A stretch of 64,000 nucleotides of DNA from Geothrix edaphica (GTDB lineage Bacteria > Acidobacteriota > Holophagae > Holophagales > Holophagaceae): positions 124,001 to 188,000 of the forward strand of contig NZ_BSDC01000002.1 in NCBI RefSeq assembly GCF_030268045.1, in the 5' to 3' direction. Below, piece after piece: positions 34,601 to 42,452 of the stretch (position 1 is the first letter of the stretch; every line of letters begins with the position of its first letter). The notes under the pieces were generated by a model. It saw only the letters and a list, made by a program, of their open reading frames with translations, was not told the DNA's origin and searched no databases. The translations under genes were made by a program, and so were the position numbers.

Positions 34601-37223
34601 TGCTGTAGATCAATTCAAAGAGGCATTACATGCGCGGGGCCTTGTCCCACCAGTTGAGATCCAGGCCGATGGTGAGATCCACCGATGCCATGCGGAAGGC
34701 CGCGGTGGTGAGAATGACGGTGCATACCTACTGCACCTGGACGGTATCCCTGCTGGCGGATTTGAGAACTGGCGGGATGGTGAAGGGTGGGAGAACTGGC
34801 GGGCCGATATTGGCCGCACCCTGACGCCCGAAGAAGAAGCCGCCCACCGATCCCATACCGAGGCCATGCGGAAGGCCCGCGAGGCAGAGGATAAGCGGCG
34901 AAAGGCAGAGGCCAGGGAACGGGCCAAACGGGTTTGGGATTCGGCCCTGCCCTGCACCGGGCATCCCTACCTCACCCGGAAGGGCATCAAGGCCCACGGC
35001 GCCCGGATCGTATCCAACGGTTATCGGAAAGGTGATCTGGTACTTCCTGTACGGGATGCGGAAGGCAAGCTGCACTCCCTTCAATTCATCGGGCAGGATG
35101 GCGGGAAGTTGTTCCTTCCTGGTGGCCGGAAGCGGGCCTGCTACTTCAGCATCGGGAAGCCTGCCGGTGTGCTGTATGTGGCGGAAGGATTCGCTACCGC
35201 GGCGAGTATTCATGAGGCTACCGGGCAAGCGGTGGCCGTAGCCTTCGACGCCGGAAACCTGCAACCTGTGGCCGAATCCCTGCGGGCAAAGTACCCGGGC
35301 CTGGATCTGGTGATTGCCGCGGATGACGATTACCGCACCGATGGAAACCCTGGGCGAGCTAAGGCCACGGAAGCCGCCCGCGCCATCGGTGCCAAGATCG
35401 CCCTTCCTGTATTCGGTGAGGATCGGCCCGAAAGGGCAACGGACTATAACGATCTTCACCAATCGCGGGGCCTTGAGGCGGTGAGGGTATGCCTGGAGGG
35501 TGCCGGTCTTGTCCCATCGCCCGCAAAGGAAGCTGGGAAAAATGAAGCCGCCCGAGCTGCTAACGCTGGCGAGAATCCGCAGGGATGGCCCGAGGCCCAG
35601 CCCTTCACCTCACGGGTGGAAGCCCTGCCCTATCCCGTGGATGCCCTGCCAGAAGTGATCCGCGCCGCCGTGGAAGAGGTTCAAGGATTCGTCCAGGCTC
35701 CGGTGCCTCTGGTGGCATCTTCGGCCCTTGCGGCCCTGTCCCTGGCGGCCCAAGCCCATTGGGACATGAGGCGGGCGGAAAAGCTGGCGGGGCCTGTGGG
35801 CCTGTTCCTGTTGACTATTGCCGATTCAGGCGAGAGGAAATCCACCTGCGATGGATTCTTCACCCGAGTCATTCGGGATTACGAGGCCCAGCAGGCGGAA
35901 CTGGCAAAGCCCGCGGTGAAGGACTACCGCGCCGCCCTGGACGCCTGGGAAGCCCAGCGTAACGGCATCAAGGATGGGATTCGCGCCGGTGCAAAGGCGG
36001 GCAAGGATACCCAAGCCCTCGAACGGAAACTGCGGGATCTGGAGCATGAGAAGCCCGAAGGCCCGCGGGTGCCTAGATTGATCTATGCCGATGCGACTCC
36101 CGAATCTTTGAAGTGGAGCCTAGCGAAAGTGTGGCCTTCGGGTGGGGTGGTATCGAGTGAAGCCGGGATCGTATTCGGTTCGCATGGCATGGGCAACGAA
36201 TCGGCCATGCGGAACCTGGGAACCCTGAATCAGCTATGGGACGGAACCGAGATAGCTACCGAACGCCGAACCTCTGAATCCTTTACGGTGCGAGGTGCCA
36301 GACTCTCCATCGCCCTTCAGGTGCAGGAAGCTACCCTGCGGGCCTTCTTCGATCAATCCGGCACCCTGGCCCGAGGATCCGGTTTCATGGCGCGGTTCCT
36401 GGTGGCCTGGCCTGAATCTACCCAAGGATCGAGGCCCTTCACCGAAGCACCGGCAACCTGGCCCTACTTGAGCGCCTTCAATCGGCGCATTGAAGCCCTG
36501 TTGAACCTGCCCGCGCCCATAGATGGGGATGGCGCCCTAGCGCCGGCCATGCTGTCTTTCTCGGTGGAAGCAAAGGCCGAATGGGTGGCCTTCCACGATC
36601 GGATCGAACGGGATCTGCCCAACGGCGAGAGGTTTCACGATATTCGAGATGTTGCCTCGAAGATCGCAGACAACGCCGCCCGGATGGCCGCCCTGTTCCA
36701 TGCTTTCGAGGGTGCTGCTGGCGGTGCCGTGGGAGTGGATAGCTTCCGATCCGCGGCCCGGATCGCAGAATGGCACCTGAACGAAGCTAGGCGGTTCTTC
36801 GGGGAACTCGCCCTGCCTGCTGGCCTTGCGGATGCCGCCCACCTTGAATCCTGGCTGGTGAATCGGTGCCGGAAGAACGGATCGAGCGAAGTGCCCACGA
36901 AAGAGGTGCAGCAATTCGGCCCGGGCACCCTGAGAGAAAAGGCCAAGATTGACGCCGCCATGATGGAACTGGAGGAACTAGGCCGGGCCAGACGGATAAC
37001 CGAAGGCAAGCGAAGGTTCATCACCTTGAACCCTTCGATCCTGGCACCTGTGGAGCCTGCTACCGCTATTCCTGCTACTTTTGCTATTCCTAGCACCCTG
37101 AACCCTCAAAACGAGGCGATCGGTAGCAGGAATAGCAGGAATAGCAGTAGCAAACCTGCGATGCCCGAAGATCGAGCGCCCTTCAAGGCTGTCTCTGGTG
37201 AAGCCTTCACGGTGGATCTGTGA
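34593..37223 (+). CDS. Primase-helicase: TOPRIM domain + DUF3987
   Basis: 876 aa replication protein. N-terminal region with a plasmid/phage-primase look (CTGHPYLTRKGIKAHGARIV), a TOPRIM core with Glu in LYVAEGFATAASIHEATGQA and acidic DLVIAADDD, then from ~330 a DUF3987 helicase-like domain with degenerate Walker A IADSGERKST and VSSEAGIVFG. Would prime and/or unwind element DNA after excision, as in P4-like satellites and mobile genomic islands. Ends with a low-complexity Ser/Asn tail. Confidence 0.85.
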   Translation: MLDAVDQFKEALHARGLVPPVEIQADGEIHRCHAEGRGGENDGAYLLHLDGIPAGGFENWRDGEGWENWRADIGRTLTPEEEAAHRSHTEAMRKAREAEDKRRKAEARERAKRVWDSALPCTGHPYLTRKGIKAHGARIVSNGYRKGDLVLPVRDAEGKLHSLQFIGQDGGKLFLPGGRKRACYFSIGKPAGVLYVAEGFATAASIHEATGQAVAVAFDAGNLQPVAESLRAKYPGLDLVIAADDDYRTDGNPGRAKATEAARAIGAKIALPVFGEDRPERATDYNDLHQSRGLEAVRVCLEGAGLVPSPAKEAGKNEAARAANAGENPQGWPEAQPFTSRVEALPYPVDALPEVIRAAVEEVQGFVQAPVPLVASSALAALSLAAQAHWDMRRAEKLAGPVGLFLLTIADSGERKSTCDGFFTRVIRDYEAQQAELAKPAVKDYRAALDAWEAQRNGIKDGIRAGAKAGKDTQALERKLRDLEHEKPEGPRVPRLIYADATPESLKWSLAKVWPSGGVVSSEAGIVFGSHGMGNESAMRNLGTLNQLWDGTEIATERRTSESFTVRGARLSIALQVQEATLRAFFDQSGTLARGSGFMARFLVAWPESTQGSRPFTEAPATWPYLSAFNRRIEALLNLPAPIDGDGALAPAMLSFSVEAKAEWVAFHDRIERDLPNGERFHDIRDVASKIADNAARMAALFHAFEGAAGGAVGVDSFRSAARIAEWHLNEARRFFGELALPAGLADAAHLESWLVNRCRKNGSSEVPTKEVQQFGPGTLREKAKIDAAMMELEELGRARRITEGKRRFITLNPSILAPVEPATAIPATFAIPSTLNPQNEAIGSRNSRNSSSKPAMPEDRAPFKAVSGEAFTVDL

Positions 37224-37543
37224 CGCCGCGGGAAGCTCTGGCAGAGGTGGAAGGCTTGGGCTATCGCCTGGGCCTTCGCCCTGGTGGCCTTCGGTTATCA
37301 GGTGACGCCGAACCTTCGCCCGAGGTGTTGGGATTGATTCAGGAAAATCGGGATGGCCTGCTGGCCCTGCTGGAAGCCGAGGCCCGAGCCGATGCTGCCC
37401 ATGAGGCAAGCCTCGCCGCGGGCCGCCTGGTGCCCTTCCCTGCCCACCTGGTGCCGCTGGTGCATCCATCTATCCGGCACCTAGTAGTGATCAACGGATA
37501 CCCGCCAAAAGTTACACGCAAGGGCAACCTTCCCACCCTCTGA
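37220..37543 (+). CDS. Small protein with TubC-docking-like N-terminus
   Basis: 107 aa, GTG start 37220 overlapping the primase stop (GTGA). The N-terminal 50 residues (REALAEVEGLGYRLGLRPGG, LRLSGD, EVLGLIQENRDGLLALLEAE) resemble the small helix-hairpin TubC_N-type domain frequently found beside mobile-element replication genes. Function unknown. Confidence 0.55.
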   Translation: MTPREALAEVEGLGYRLGLRPGGLRLSGDAEPSPEVLGLIQENRDGLLALLEAEARADAAHEASLAAGRLVPFPAHLVPLVHPSIRHLVVINGYPPKVTRKGNLPTL

Positions 37544-37592
37544 ACAAGCCTGAAACCTTCGTCAATTCTCACGATTCAAAGGAGACCCACCC

Positions 37593-37802
37593 ATGGCCGT
37601 TCGAAGCCTGAAAACACAGGAAGATATCCGCCGCGCCCTCGCCCATGTTTACCGGGAGCTAGAGGCGGATCGCGTCGATCCAGGAAAGGCCCGCGTGCTG
37701 ATCTATTGCGCCCTGTCCCTGTCCCAGGTTCTGGGGGAGCACGATCTAGAGAAGCGAGTGGAAGCCCTGGAAACCTCATCCCAACTTCGGAGGACAGCAT
37801 GA
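37593..37802 (+). CDS. Small coiled-coil protein (RVEALE family)
   Basis: 69 aa, helical, ending LEKRVEALETSSQLRRTA. AAGGAGA upstream of ATG. First of four consecutive tiny genes sharing an R-x-x-ALE heptad. Confidence 0.55.
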   Translation: MAVRSLKTQEDIRRALAHVYRELEADRVDPGKARVLIYCALSLSQVLGEHDLEKRVEALETSSQLRRTA

Positions 37803-38068
37803 GCCGCGCCATTGATCGCAGGGTGAAGGCCCTTGAGGAGCAAATCGAGCCTCGCCAGGTCCATCGGGTTATACGATTCCACCATCCGGATGGAACCGTG
37901 ACCTACCTAGCAGGGGAAGAACCGGCACCCGGCGAGGATTGCGACTTTATCAACATCCTTTCCAGTGAGGTCATTGAGGGCCGCCCCGCCACTGATGACG
38001 AATTGGAGGCCATGTATCCAGGCCGCAGAGAACGGATCGCACAGAGGGAACTCAAGGGGGGCCAATGA
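37799..38068 (+). CDS. Small protein, R-x-x-ALE N-terminus
   Basis: 89 aa beginning SRAIDRRVKALEEQIE, then a beta-rich part (VHRVIRFHHPDGTVTYL) and an acidic segment. GGAGGA upstream; ATGA overlap with the preceding gene. Unknown function. Confidence 0.55.
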   Translation: MSRAIDRRVKALEEQIEPRQVHRVIRFHHPDGTVTYLAGEEPAPGEDCDFINILSSEVIEGRPATDDELEAMYPGRRERIAQRELKGGQ

Positions 38069-38313
38069 GCCGTTTAGACAAACGCATCCGAGCCTTGGAG
38101 CGCCGCCGCAAGGCCTCCAAGAATCCCTGGCGCATCGTAATGGGTGAATTGCCAGAATCAGCACTGCTTGAAGTTCTTGGCGTTGCTGTAGATCAAGAAA
38201 TGGGGAGGATTTCGGATGCAGTATTTGCAATCCAATGCCTACAGATCATCAACGACTCAGCCCCGAATCTAGAAACGAGGGATCGGTGGATGTCTCTCCT
38301 CGGTGCTGCGTGA
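38065..38313 (+). CDS. Small protein, R-x-x-ALE N-terminus
   Basis: 82 aa beginning SRLDKRIRALERRRKA; ATGA overlap with the preceding gene. N-terminal heptad matches its neighbours, while the C-terminal part differs (NDSAPNLETRDRWMSLLGAA). Unknown. Confidence 0.55.
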   Translation: MSRLDKRIRALERRRKASKNPWRIVMGELPESALLEVLGVAVDQEMGRISDAVFAIQCLQIINDSAPNLETRDRWMSLLGAA

Positions 38314-38498
38314 GTGGCAATCTTGAACGCCGATTGAGTGCCCTAGAACGGGTCAAGCCAGGTCTCCCGGCAACAACGGAGAACCTCTTAGAAGTCGCCC
38401 GACGCATCCGCGCCGGTGGTTCTATGCCCGATGACTGGGCAAACCTCTGGTCGCCCTCCCAGCTCCTCCGCATGGCGGACCTGCAAGTGGGGCGATGA
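38310..38498 (+). CDS. Small protein, R-x-x-ALE N-terminus
   Basis: 62 aa from GTG 38310 (GTGA overlap): SGNLERRLSALERVKPGLP then a helical tail. Third R-x-x-ALE relative in a row, suggesting duplication of a short N-terminal module fused to different C-termini. Confidence 0.5.
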   Translation: MSGNLERRLSALERVKPGLPATTENLLEVARRIRAGGSMPDDWANLWSPSQLLRMADLQVGR

Positions 38499-38555
38499 GA
38501 GTAGGCTAGCGGCACAGATACCGCCCTTCGGCTGCAAGCCTCGCCTGGAGACAGC

Positions 38556-38786
38556 ATGAGAAAAGTTTTGCCTCTGCTTACCTTAATTGCCTTGGTCGGC
38601 TGTGACAGGCCACCGACTCGGGCCGAAATGGATCATCTGAATTCACAGGTTGCCTACCTCACAAACAGGGCGAATGAATTGGAATCGAAGGTGTCCGAGC
38701 TCGAATCGGAATTGGAGGATGCCAAGCGAGCTTGCGAGGCAAACGCCTGTGACTGTCCGGTGGGCACCATCCACTTCAATTACTAG
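38556..38786 (+). CDS. Small lipoprotein with coiled coil
   Basis: 76 aa. Signal sequence with lipobox (LLTLIALVGC), then a coiled coil (LNSQVAYLTNRANELESKVS, ELESELEDAKRA) and a Cys-containing tail (CEANACDCPVGTIHF). GGAGACAGC before ATG. Reminiscent of phage-type Rz1/spanin or entry-exclusion lipoproteins in size only. Confidence 0.6.
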   Translation: MRKVLPLLTLIALVGCDRPPTRAEMDHLNSQVAYLTNRANELESKVSELESELEDAKRACEANACDCPVGTIHFNY

Positions 38787-38827
38787 GGGCATCCCCACGG
38801 GCATTGGGCAACGGCCTGGAGGTTCCG

Positions 38828-38929
38828 ATGGACCAAGAAATCCGCCGCCGCATCCTCACCTGGTGGGTTTCATCCATGATCCTGACTTTCTTCGGCGCGT
38901 GGATGTGGGATCGCATCATGGGTCGATGA
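38828..38929 (+). CDS. 33-aa single-span membrane protein
   Basis: MDQEIRRRILTWWVSSMILT then FFGAWMWDRIMGR: one predicted transmembrane helix with basic residues at the N-side. GGAGG 5 nt upstream of the ATG is a strong start signal. Its stop overlaps the next start as ATGA. Could be a holin-like or small toxin-type peptide; no homologue recognised. Confidence 0.55.
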   Translation: MDQEIRRRILTWWVSSMILTFFGAWMWDRIMGR

Positions 38930-39066
38930 CCGGCAAAGTGCCAAAAAGTGCCACCGCCTTGCGTGGAGATGCGAGTATCGGCCTCACACTCGCAACCATC
39001 GTTTTCGCCACAGTGGGACAACAGTGTGACAACGACAAAAACGGCCACCTTGGGGGGTGGCCGTAA
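38926..39066 (+). CDS. 46-aa small membrane-type protein
   Basis: Contains a hydrophobic stretch ASIGLTLATIVFATVG and a short polar tail. ATGA-coupled to the 33-aa membrane protein. The 3' end includes the 20-bp repeat at 39014-39033, so coding and end-recognition sequence overlap. Last gene before attR. Confidence 0.45.
   Translation: MTGKVPKSATALRGDASIGLTLATIVFATVGQQCDNDKNGHLGGWP
39014..39033. repeat. Terminal 20-bp repeat near attR
   Basis: TGGGACAACAGTGTGACAAC; partner of 31181-31200 in the same orientation, 47 bp from attR. Confidence 0.5.
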
Positions 39067-39080
39067 GTGCTTGATTTTGC

Positions 39081-39126
39081 TGGCTCCGGAGGAGGGATTT
39101 GAACCCCCGACCTAGTGATTAACAGT
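39081..39126. repeat. attR: 46-bp direct repeat within tRNA-Asn
   Basis: Identical to attL (31004-31049). The crossover lies inside the anticodon-loop-to-3'-end segment, so the tRNA is reconstituted intact. Confidence 0.95.
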
Positions 39127-39156
39127 CACCCGCTCTGACCCCTGAGCTACTCCGGA
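39081..39156 (-). tRNA. tRNA-Asn (anticodon GTT)
   Basis: 76 nt including encoded CCA. Acceptor stem TCCGGAG/CTCCGGA, D-arm GCTC..GAGC, anticodon arm GGTGA-CTGTTAA-TCACT, T-arm GGGGG-TTCAAAT-CCCTC. Serves as the integration site; its 3' 46 bp (39081-39126) are the attR copy supplied by the element. Confidence 0.97.
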
Positions 39157-39237
39157 AAGGGCAAGGGTCCATTCTACCTGAGGCGGGCGCAGATTCAAGC
39201 GGGGAGGGGCGGGACCTGTGATCCCGGTCGCTCGGGG

Positions 39238-39822
39238 CTAGTTCTTCTGCAGTTCCATCAGGATCTGGCGGGCGGCGGCCTTGAGGGTCTCGATGACGCC
39301 GGTGCCCTGGTTGGCCACGGCTTCGATCATGGGTTCGCCCCGGAACCGGAGCAGGCGCTCCATCTCGGCGGCAGGCACGGCAGAGGGCATGTCCCGCTTG
39401 TTCAGCTGGAGGACATAGGGGATCGACCGCACGTCGAAGCCGTTCTCCTTGAGGTTGGTGGCCAGGTTCGCGATGGACTCGATGTTGGCCTCCATGCGCG
39501 CCTTCTGGCTGTCAGCCACGAAGATGATGCCGTCGCAGCCGCGGAGGATGAGCTTCCGGCTGGCGTCGTAGAAGACCTGGCCCGGCACGGTGTAGAGGTG
39601 GAAGCGGACCTTGAAGCCCTTGACCATGCCCATGTCCAGGGGCAGGAAGTCGAAGAAGAGGGTGCGGTCCGTCTCGGTGGCGAGGCTGACCAGCTTGCCC
39701 CGCTTGTCGGGGTTGGCCTGTTCGAAGATCCACTGGATGTTCGTCGTCTTCCCGCAGAGGCCGGGACCGTAGTAGACGATCTTGCAGTTGATCTCGCGCG
39801 ATGCGTAGTTGATGAAGGTCAT
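39238..39822 (-). CDS. mglA: MglA-like small Ras-type GTPase
   Basis: 194 aa. P-loop GPGLCGKTTN, then FHLYTVPGQVFY (G3-like region), and NKRD for guanine specificity. MglA sets cell polarity and directs type IV pili/gliding complexes with its GAP MglB. Start MTFINYAS at 39822, 13 bp after mglB, in the usual mglB-mglA operon. The longer upstream frame overlaps mglB and is rejected. Confidence 0.93.
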   Translation of the reverse strand: MTFINYASREINCKIVYYGPGLCGKTTNIQWIFEQANPDKRGKLVSLATETDRTLFFDFLPLDMGMVKGFKVRFHLYTVPGQVFYDASRKLILRGCDGIIFVADSQKARMEANIESIANLATNLKENGFDVRSIPYVLQLNKRDMPSAVPAAEMERLLRFRGEPMIEAVANQGTGVIETLKAAARQILMELQKN

Positions 39823-39835
39823 GACGTCCCCGGCC

Positions 39836-40333
39836 CTAGTCGCCGAAGAGGCGGTCGATGTCTTCGTCCGTGATCTCCGAGAAGGGGCTCTCGAAGCGGC
39901 TGCCGCCATCGGATTCCTTCTGCGCGCGCTGCTCGACCTGGTCGAAGATCTCCTGGAGTTCCTTGCTGGCCTTCTTCACCCGCAGGCGCACCAGCGCGAG
40001 GCTGGAATTCTGGTCGAAGATCACCACCAGGATGCCCCGCTTGCCCACGATGGAGATGTGCAGGTTGTCCTTCTCGCCCTCGTGGAAGAGGAGGCTGAAC
40101 TCCTTCTCGCCGATGAGCTTGGCCAGGCCGTCCGTGGCGGCCACATTGCCGGCGGTGAGGGAGGCCAGGCTGGTGGCGTCGATGCTCTTCACGTCCCCGG
40201 CGGCCGCGATCTGCTGGCCGTTCTTGTCCACCAGGAACACCACCTTGGCGGAGGCATCCTTCTGGAGGCGGCTGATGATCTCGTGGAGGAGCTTGTACTC
40301 CTCCTCGAACATGATGAGATCAAGCTTTGCCAC
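39836..40333 (-). CDS. mglB: MglB-like roadblock/LC7 protein
   Basis: 165 aa roadblock/LC7 domain (EEEYKLLHEIISRLQKDASA, KVVFLVDKNGQQIAAAG, LFHEGEKDNLHISIVGKRGI) with an acidic C-terminal tail. GTPase-activating partner of MglA. I place the start at GTG 40333 because GGAGG lies 5 nt upstream; the longer ATG (40372) has no such site. Confidence 0.9.
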   Translation of the reverse strand: MAKLDLIMFEEEYKLLHEIISRLQKDASAKVVFLVDKNGQQIAAAGDVKSIDATSLASLTAGNVAATDGLAKLIGEKEFSLLFHEGEKDNLHISIVGKRGILVVIFDQNSSLALVRLRVKKASKELQEIFDQVEQRAQKESDGGSRFESPFSEITDEDIDRLFGD

Positions 40334-40375
40334 AAGAACCTCCGGCGGGACTGCTATCTGTGAGGATAGCACTTT

Positions 40376-41224
40376 TCAGTAGGCCTCCGATCCGGCTCCC
40401 CCCTGAATCACGGCCACGGAGGCGGAAAGCCCCAGGCGCGTCGCCCCGGCCAGGACCATGGCCAGCGCCCCCTCATAGGTGCGGATGCCGCCGGAGGCCT
40501 TCACCCCCATGGCCGTGCCCACGGTCCGGCGCATGAGCGCCACGTCGGCCTCCGTAGCCCCCCCGGTGGAGAAACCCGTGGAGGTCTTCACGAAATCGAG
40601 ACCCGCCTCCAGGGCCAGGGTCGAGGCCCGGGTCTTCTCTGTGTCGGTGAGCAGGCAGGTCTCCAGGATCACCTTCAGCACCGTGGGCGCAGGGACCGCG
40701 GCCCGCAGCCCCTCCAGGTCCCGACGGACCGTGTCCCAGTCGTCGGCCTTGGCGGCCCCGACCGCCAGCACCATGTCCACTTCCTGGGCCCCGTCCCGCA
40801 CGGCCAGTTCTGCCTCGTGCGCCTTGGCGCGCAGAGATGAGGCGCCCAGGGGGAAGCCCACCACCGTGCAGGTCCGGACCGCGCTGCCCTTCAGCAGGGA
40901 GGACGCCAGGGGCACCCACAGAGGATTGATGCAGACCGAGGCGAACCCGTGCTTCAGGGCCTCGGCACAGAGGCGCTCCACCTGGGCCCCGGTGGCCTCG
41001 GCCTTCAGCAGGGTGTGGTCGATGAGCGGGGACAAGTCCCAGGGCCCGGCGGGGAGCGCGGCCTGGCCGGCCGGCCGGTGGTGGAGCCCGGCCTGGTCCC
41101 GGAGCATGCAGAATCCCTCCACGCACCCCAGGAGCTGGGGTCTCCCCCCTTCGGGAAGCACCTGGAGGCGGGCGCGGACTTCAGCGGTGAGGTCGAGGAG
41201 CGGATCGATCATGGCTTCCATCAT
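40376..41224 (-). CDS. deoC: Deoxyribose-phosphate aldolase with N-terminal extension
   Basis: Cleaves 2-deoxyribose-5-P to glyceraldehyde-3-P and acetaldehyde. Core ~220 aa: LIDHTLLKAEATGAQVERLC, SVCINPLWVPL, EVDMVLAVGAAKADDW, KVILETCLLT, and the Schiff-base Lys in DFVKTSTGF, then VKASGGIRTYEGAL. Preceded by ~65 residues absent from minimal DeoC. Start uncertain among 41224, 41221 and 41212. Confidence 0.92.
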   Translation of the reverse strand: MMEAMIDPLLDLTAEVRARLQVLPEGGRPQLLGCVEGFCMLRDQAGLHHRPAGQAALPAGPWDLSPLIDHTLLKAEATGAQVERLCAEALKHGFASVCINPLWVPLASSLLKGSAVRTCTVVGFPLGASSLRAKAHEAELAVRDGAQEVDMVLAVGAAKADDWDTVRRDLEGLRAAVPAPTVLKVILETCLLTDTEKTRASTLALEAGLDFVKTSTGFSTGGATEADVALMRRTVGTAMGVKASGGIRTYEGALAMVLAGATRLGLSASVAVIQGGAGSEAY

Positions 41225-41257
41225 GGCCCCGGGGCGCCGCACCGGAAAGCGGTACGC

Positions 41258-41285
41258 GAAAAAGCGGGCCGAAGCCCGCTTTTTC
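41258..41285 (-). terminator. Terminator of the Lys/Ala repeat gene
   Basis: 12-bp stem GAAAAAGCGGGC/GCCCGCTTTTTC with loop CGAA; T-rich on the minus strand, 18 bp after the repeat-protein stop. Confidence 0.85.
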
Positions 41286-41303
41286 GTGAACCAGTGAAGC
41301 CTG

Positions 41304-42305
41304 TTACTTCTTGGCCTCTTCCTTCTTCTCGGCGGCCTTCTTCTCAGCCTTCTTCTCAGCCTTCACGGCCTTCTTCTCGGCCTTGGCAGCCTTCTCAGCC
41401 TTCTCTTCCTTCTTCTCGGCGGCCTTCTTCATGGCCTTCTTCTCGGCCTTGGCAGCCTTCTCGGCCTTCTCGTCTTCGGCGGTCAGGGCCTTCTTGGCCT
41501 CGGCCTTCTTCTCTTCCTTCTTGGGCTCGGCCTTCTTGGCGGCCTTCTTCTCAGCCTTGGGAGCGGCCTCAGCCTTCTTCTCCTCGGCGGTCATGGCCTT
41601 CTTCTCGGCGGCAGGAGCGGCCTCGGCCTTCTTGGCAGCCTTCTTCGCCTTCTTGGCCTTCTTCTCGGCCTTGGGGGCGGCTTCAGCCTTCTTCTCTTCG
41701 GCGGTCATGGCCTTCTTGGCCTCGGCCTTCTTCTCTTCCTTCTTGGGCTCGGCCTTCTTGGCAGCCTTCTTCTCAGCCTTGGGAGCGGCCTCAGCCTTCT
41801 TCTCCTCGGCGGTCATGGCCTTCTTCTCGGCGGCAGGAGCGGCCTCGGCCTTCTTCTCGGCCTTCTTGTGGTGCTTCTTGGCCTTCTTCTCGGCCTTGGG
41901 GGCGGCTTCAGCCTTCTTCTCTTCGGCGGTCATGGCCTTCTTGGCCTCGGCCTTCTTCTCTTCCTTCTTGGGCTCGGCCTTCTTCTCGGCCTTCTTGGGC
42001 TCGGCCTTCTTCTCTTCGGTGGTCAGGGCCTTCTTCTCGGCGGCAGGAGCAGCGTCGGCCTTCTTGGCAGCCTTCTTGTGGTGCTTCTTGGCCTTCTTCT
42101 CGGCCTTGGGAGCGGCCTCGGCCTTCTTCTCCTCGGCGACGGTCAGGGCCTTCTTGGCCTCTTCCTTCTTGGGCTCGGCCTTCTTCTCAGCCTTCTTCTC
42201 GACCTTCTTGGTCTCGACCTTCTTCGCTTCGGGCTTCTTCGCCTCTTCCGCGAACACGGGGCTGATCAGAGCGGCGGCGACGAGCAGCGCAGCAAGCTTC
42301 TTCAT
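41304..42305 (-). CDS. Exported Lys/Ala/Glu-rich repetitive protein
   Basis: 333 aa. Signal peptide KKLAALLVAAALISPVFA, then a low-complexity body built of repeats around AMTAEEKKAEAAPKAEKKA with AKKHHKKA and AEPKKEEKKAEAKKA variants. No hydrophobic core or catalytic motif; expected to be helical or disordered and highly charged. Resembles histone-H1-like or AlgP-like tails, but the signal peptide suggests the periplasm or envelope. Repeat nature makes its length prone to change. Function unknown. Confidence 0.75.
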   Translation of the reverse strand: MKKLAALLVAAALISPVFAEEAKKPEAKKVETKKVEKKAEKKAEPKKEEAKKALTVAEEKKAEAAPKAEKKAKKHHKKAAKKADAAPAAEKKALTTEEKKAEPKKAEKKAEPKKEEKKAEAKKAMTAEEKKAEAAPKAEKKAKKHHKKAEKKAEAAPAAEKKAMTAEEKKAEAAPKAEKKAAKKAEPKKEEKKAEAKKAMTAEEKKAEAAPKAEKKAKKAKKAAKKAEAAPAAEKKAMTAEEKKAEAAPKAEKKAAKKAEPKKEEKKAEAKKALTAEDEKAEKAAKAEKKAMKKAAEKKEEKAEKAAKAEKKAVKAEKKAEKKAAEKKEEAKK

Positions 42306-42452
42306 GGGGGTTCTCCCTGGGTTGATCCGGCACGGCCGGAAGTGGTCTCCAGGAAGCAGCATTCGGGCCAATATTCATATTGAATCAAATCAATGCTTAA
42401 ATGATATCCGCACTCCCGGGATCCGTTGCATTCTGCCACTCGTGGCAGCCTG

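Larger units (their letters stand above)
31050..39126. mobile_element. Integrative element in tRNA-Asn (8,077 bp)
   Basis: Bounded by 46-bp direct repeats (attL 31004-31049, attR 39081-39126). Begins with a tyrosine integrase next to attL and carries a regulator, an AlpA-like protein, a primase-helicase and many tiny overlapping genes. Contains AT-rich patches (32660-32750, 33340-34150) unlike the flanking chromosome. No capsid, tail, terminase or conjugation gene recognised, so it is a satellite-type or degenerate element rather than a full prophage. Confidence 0.93.
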
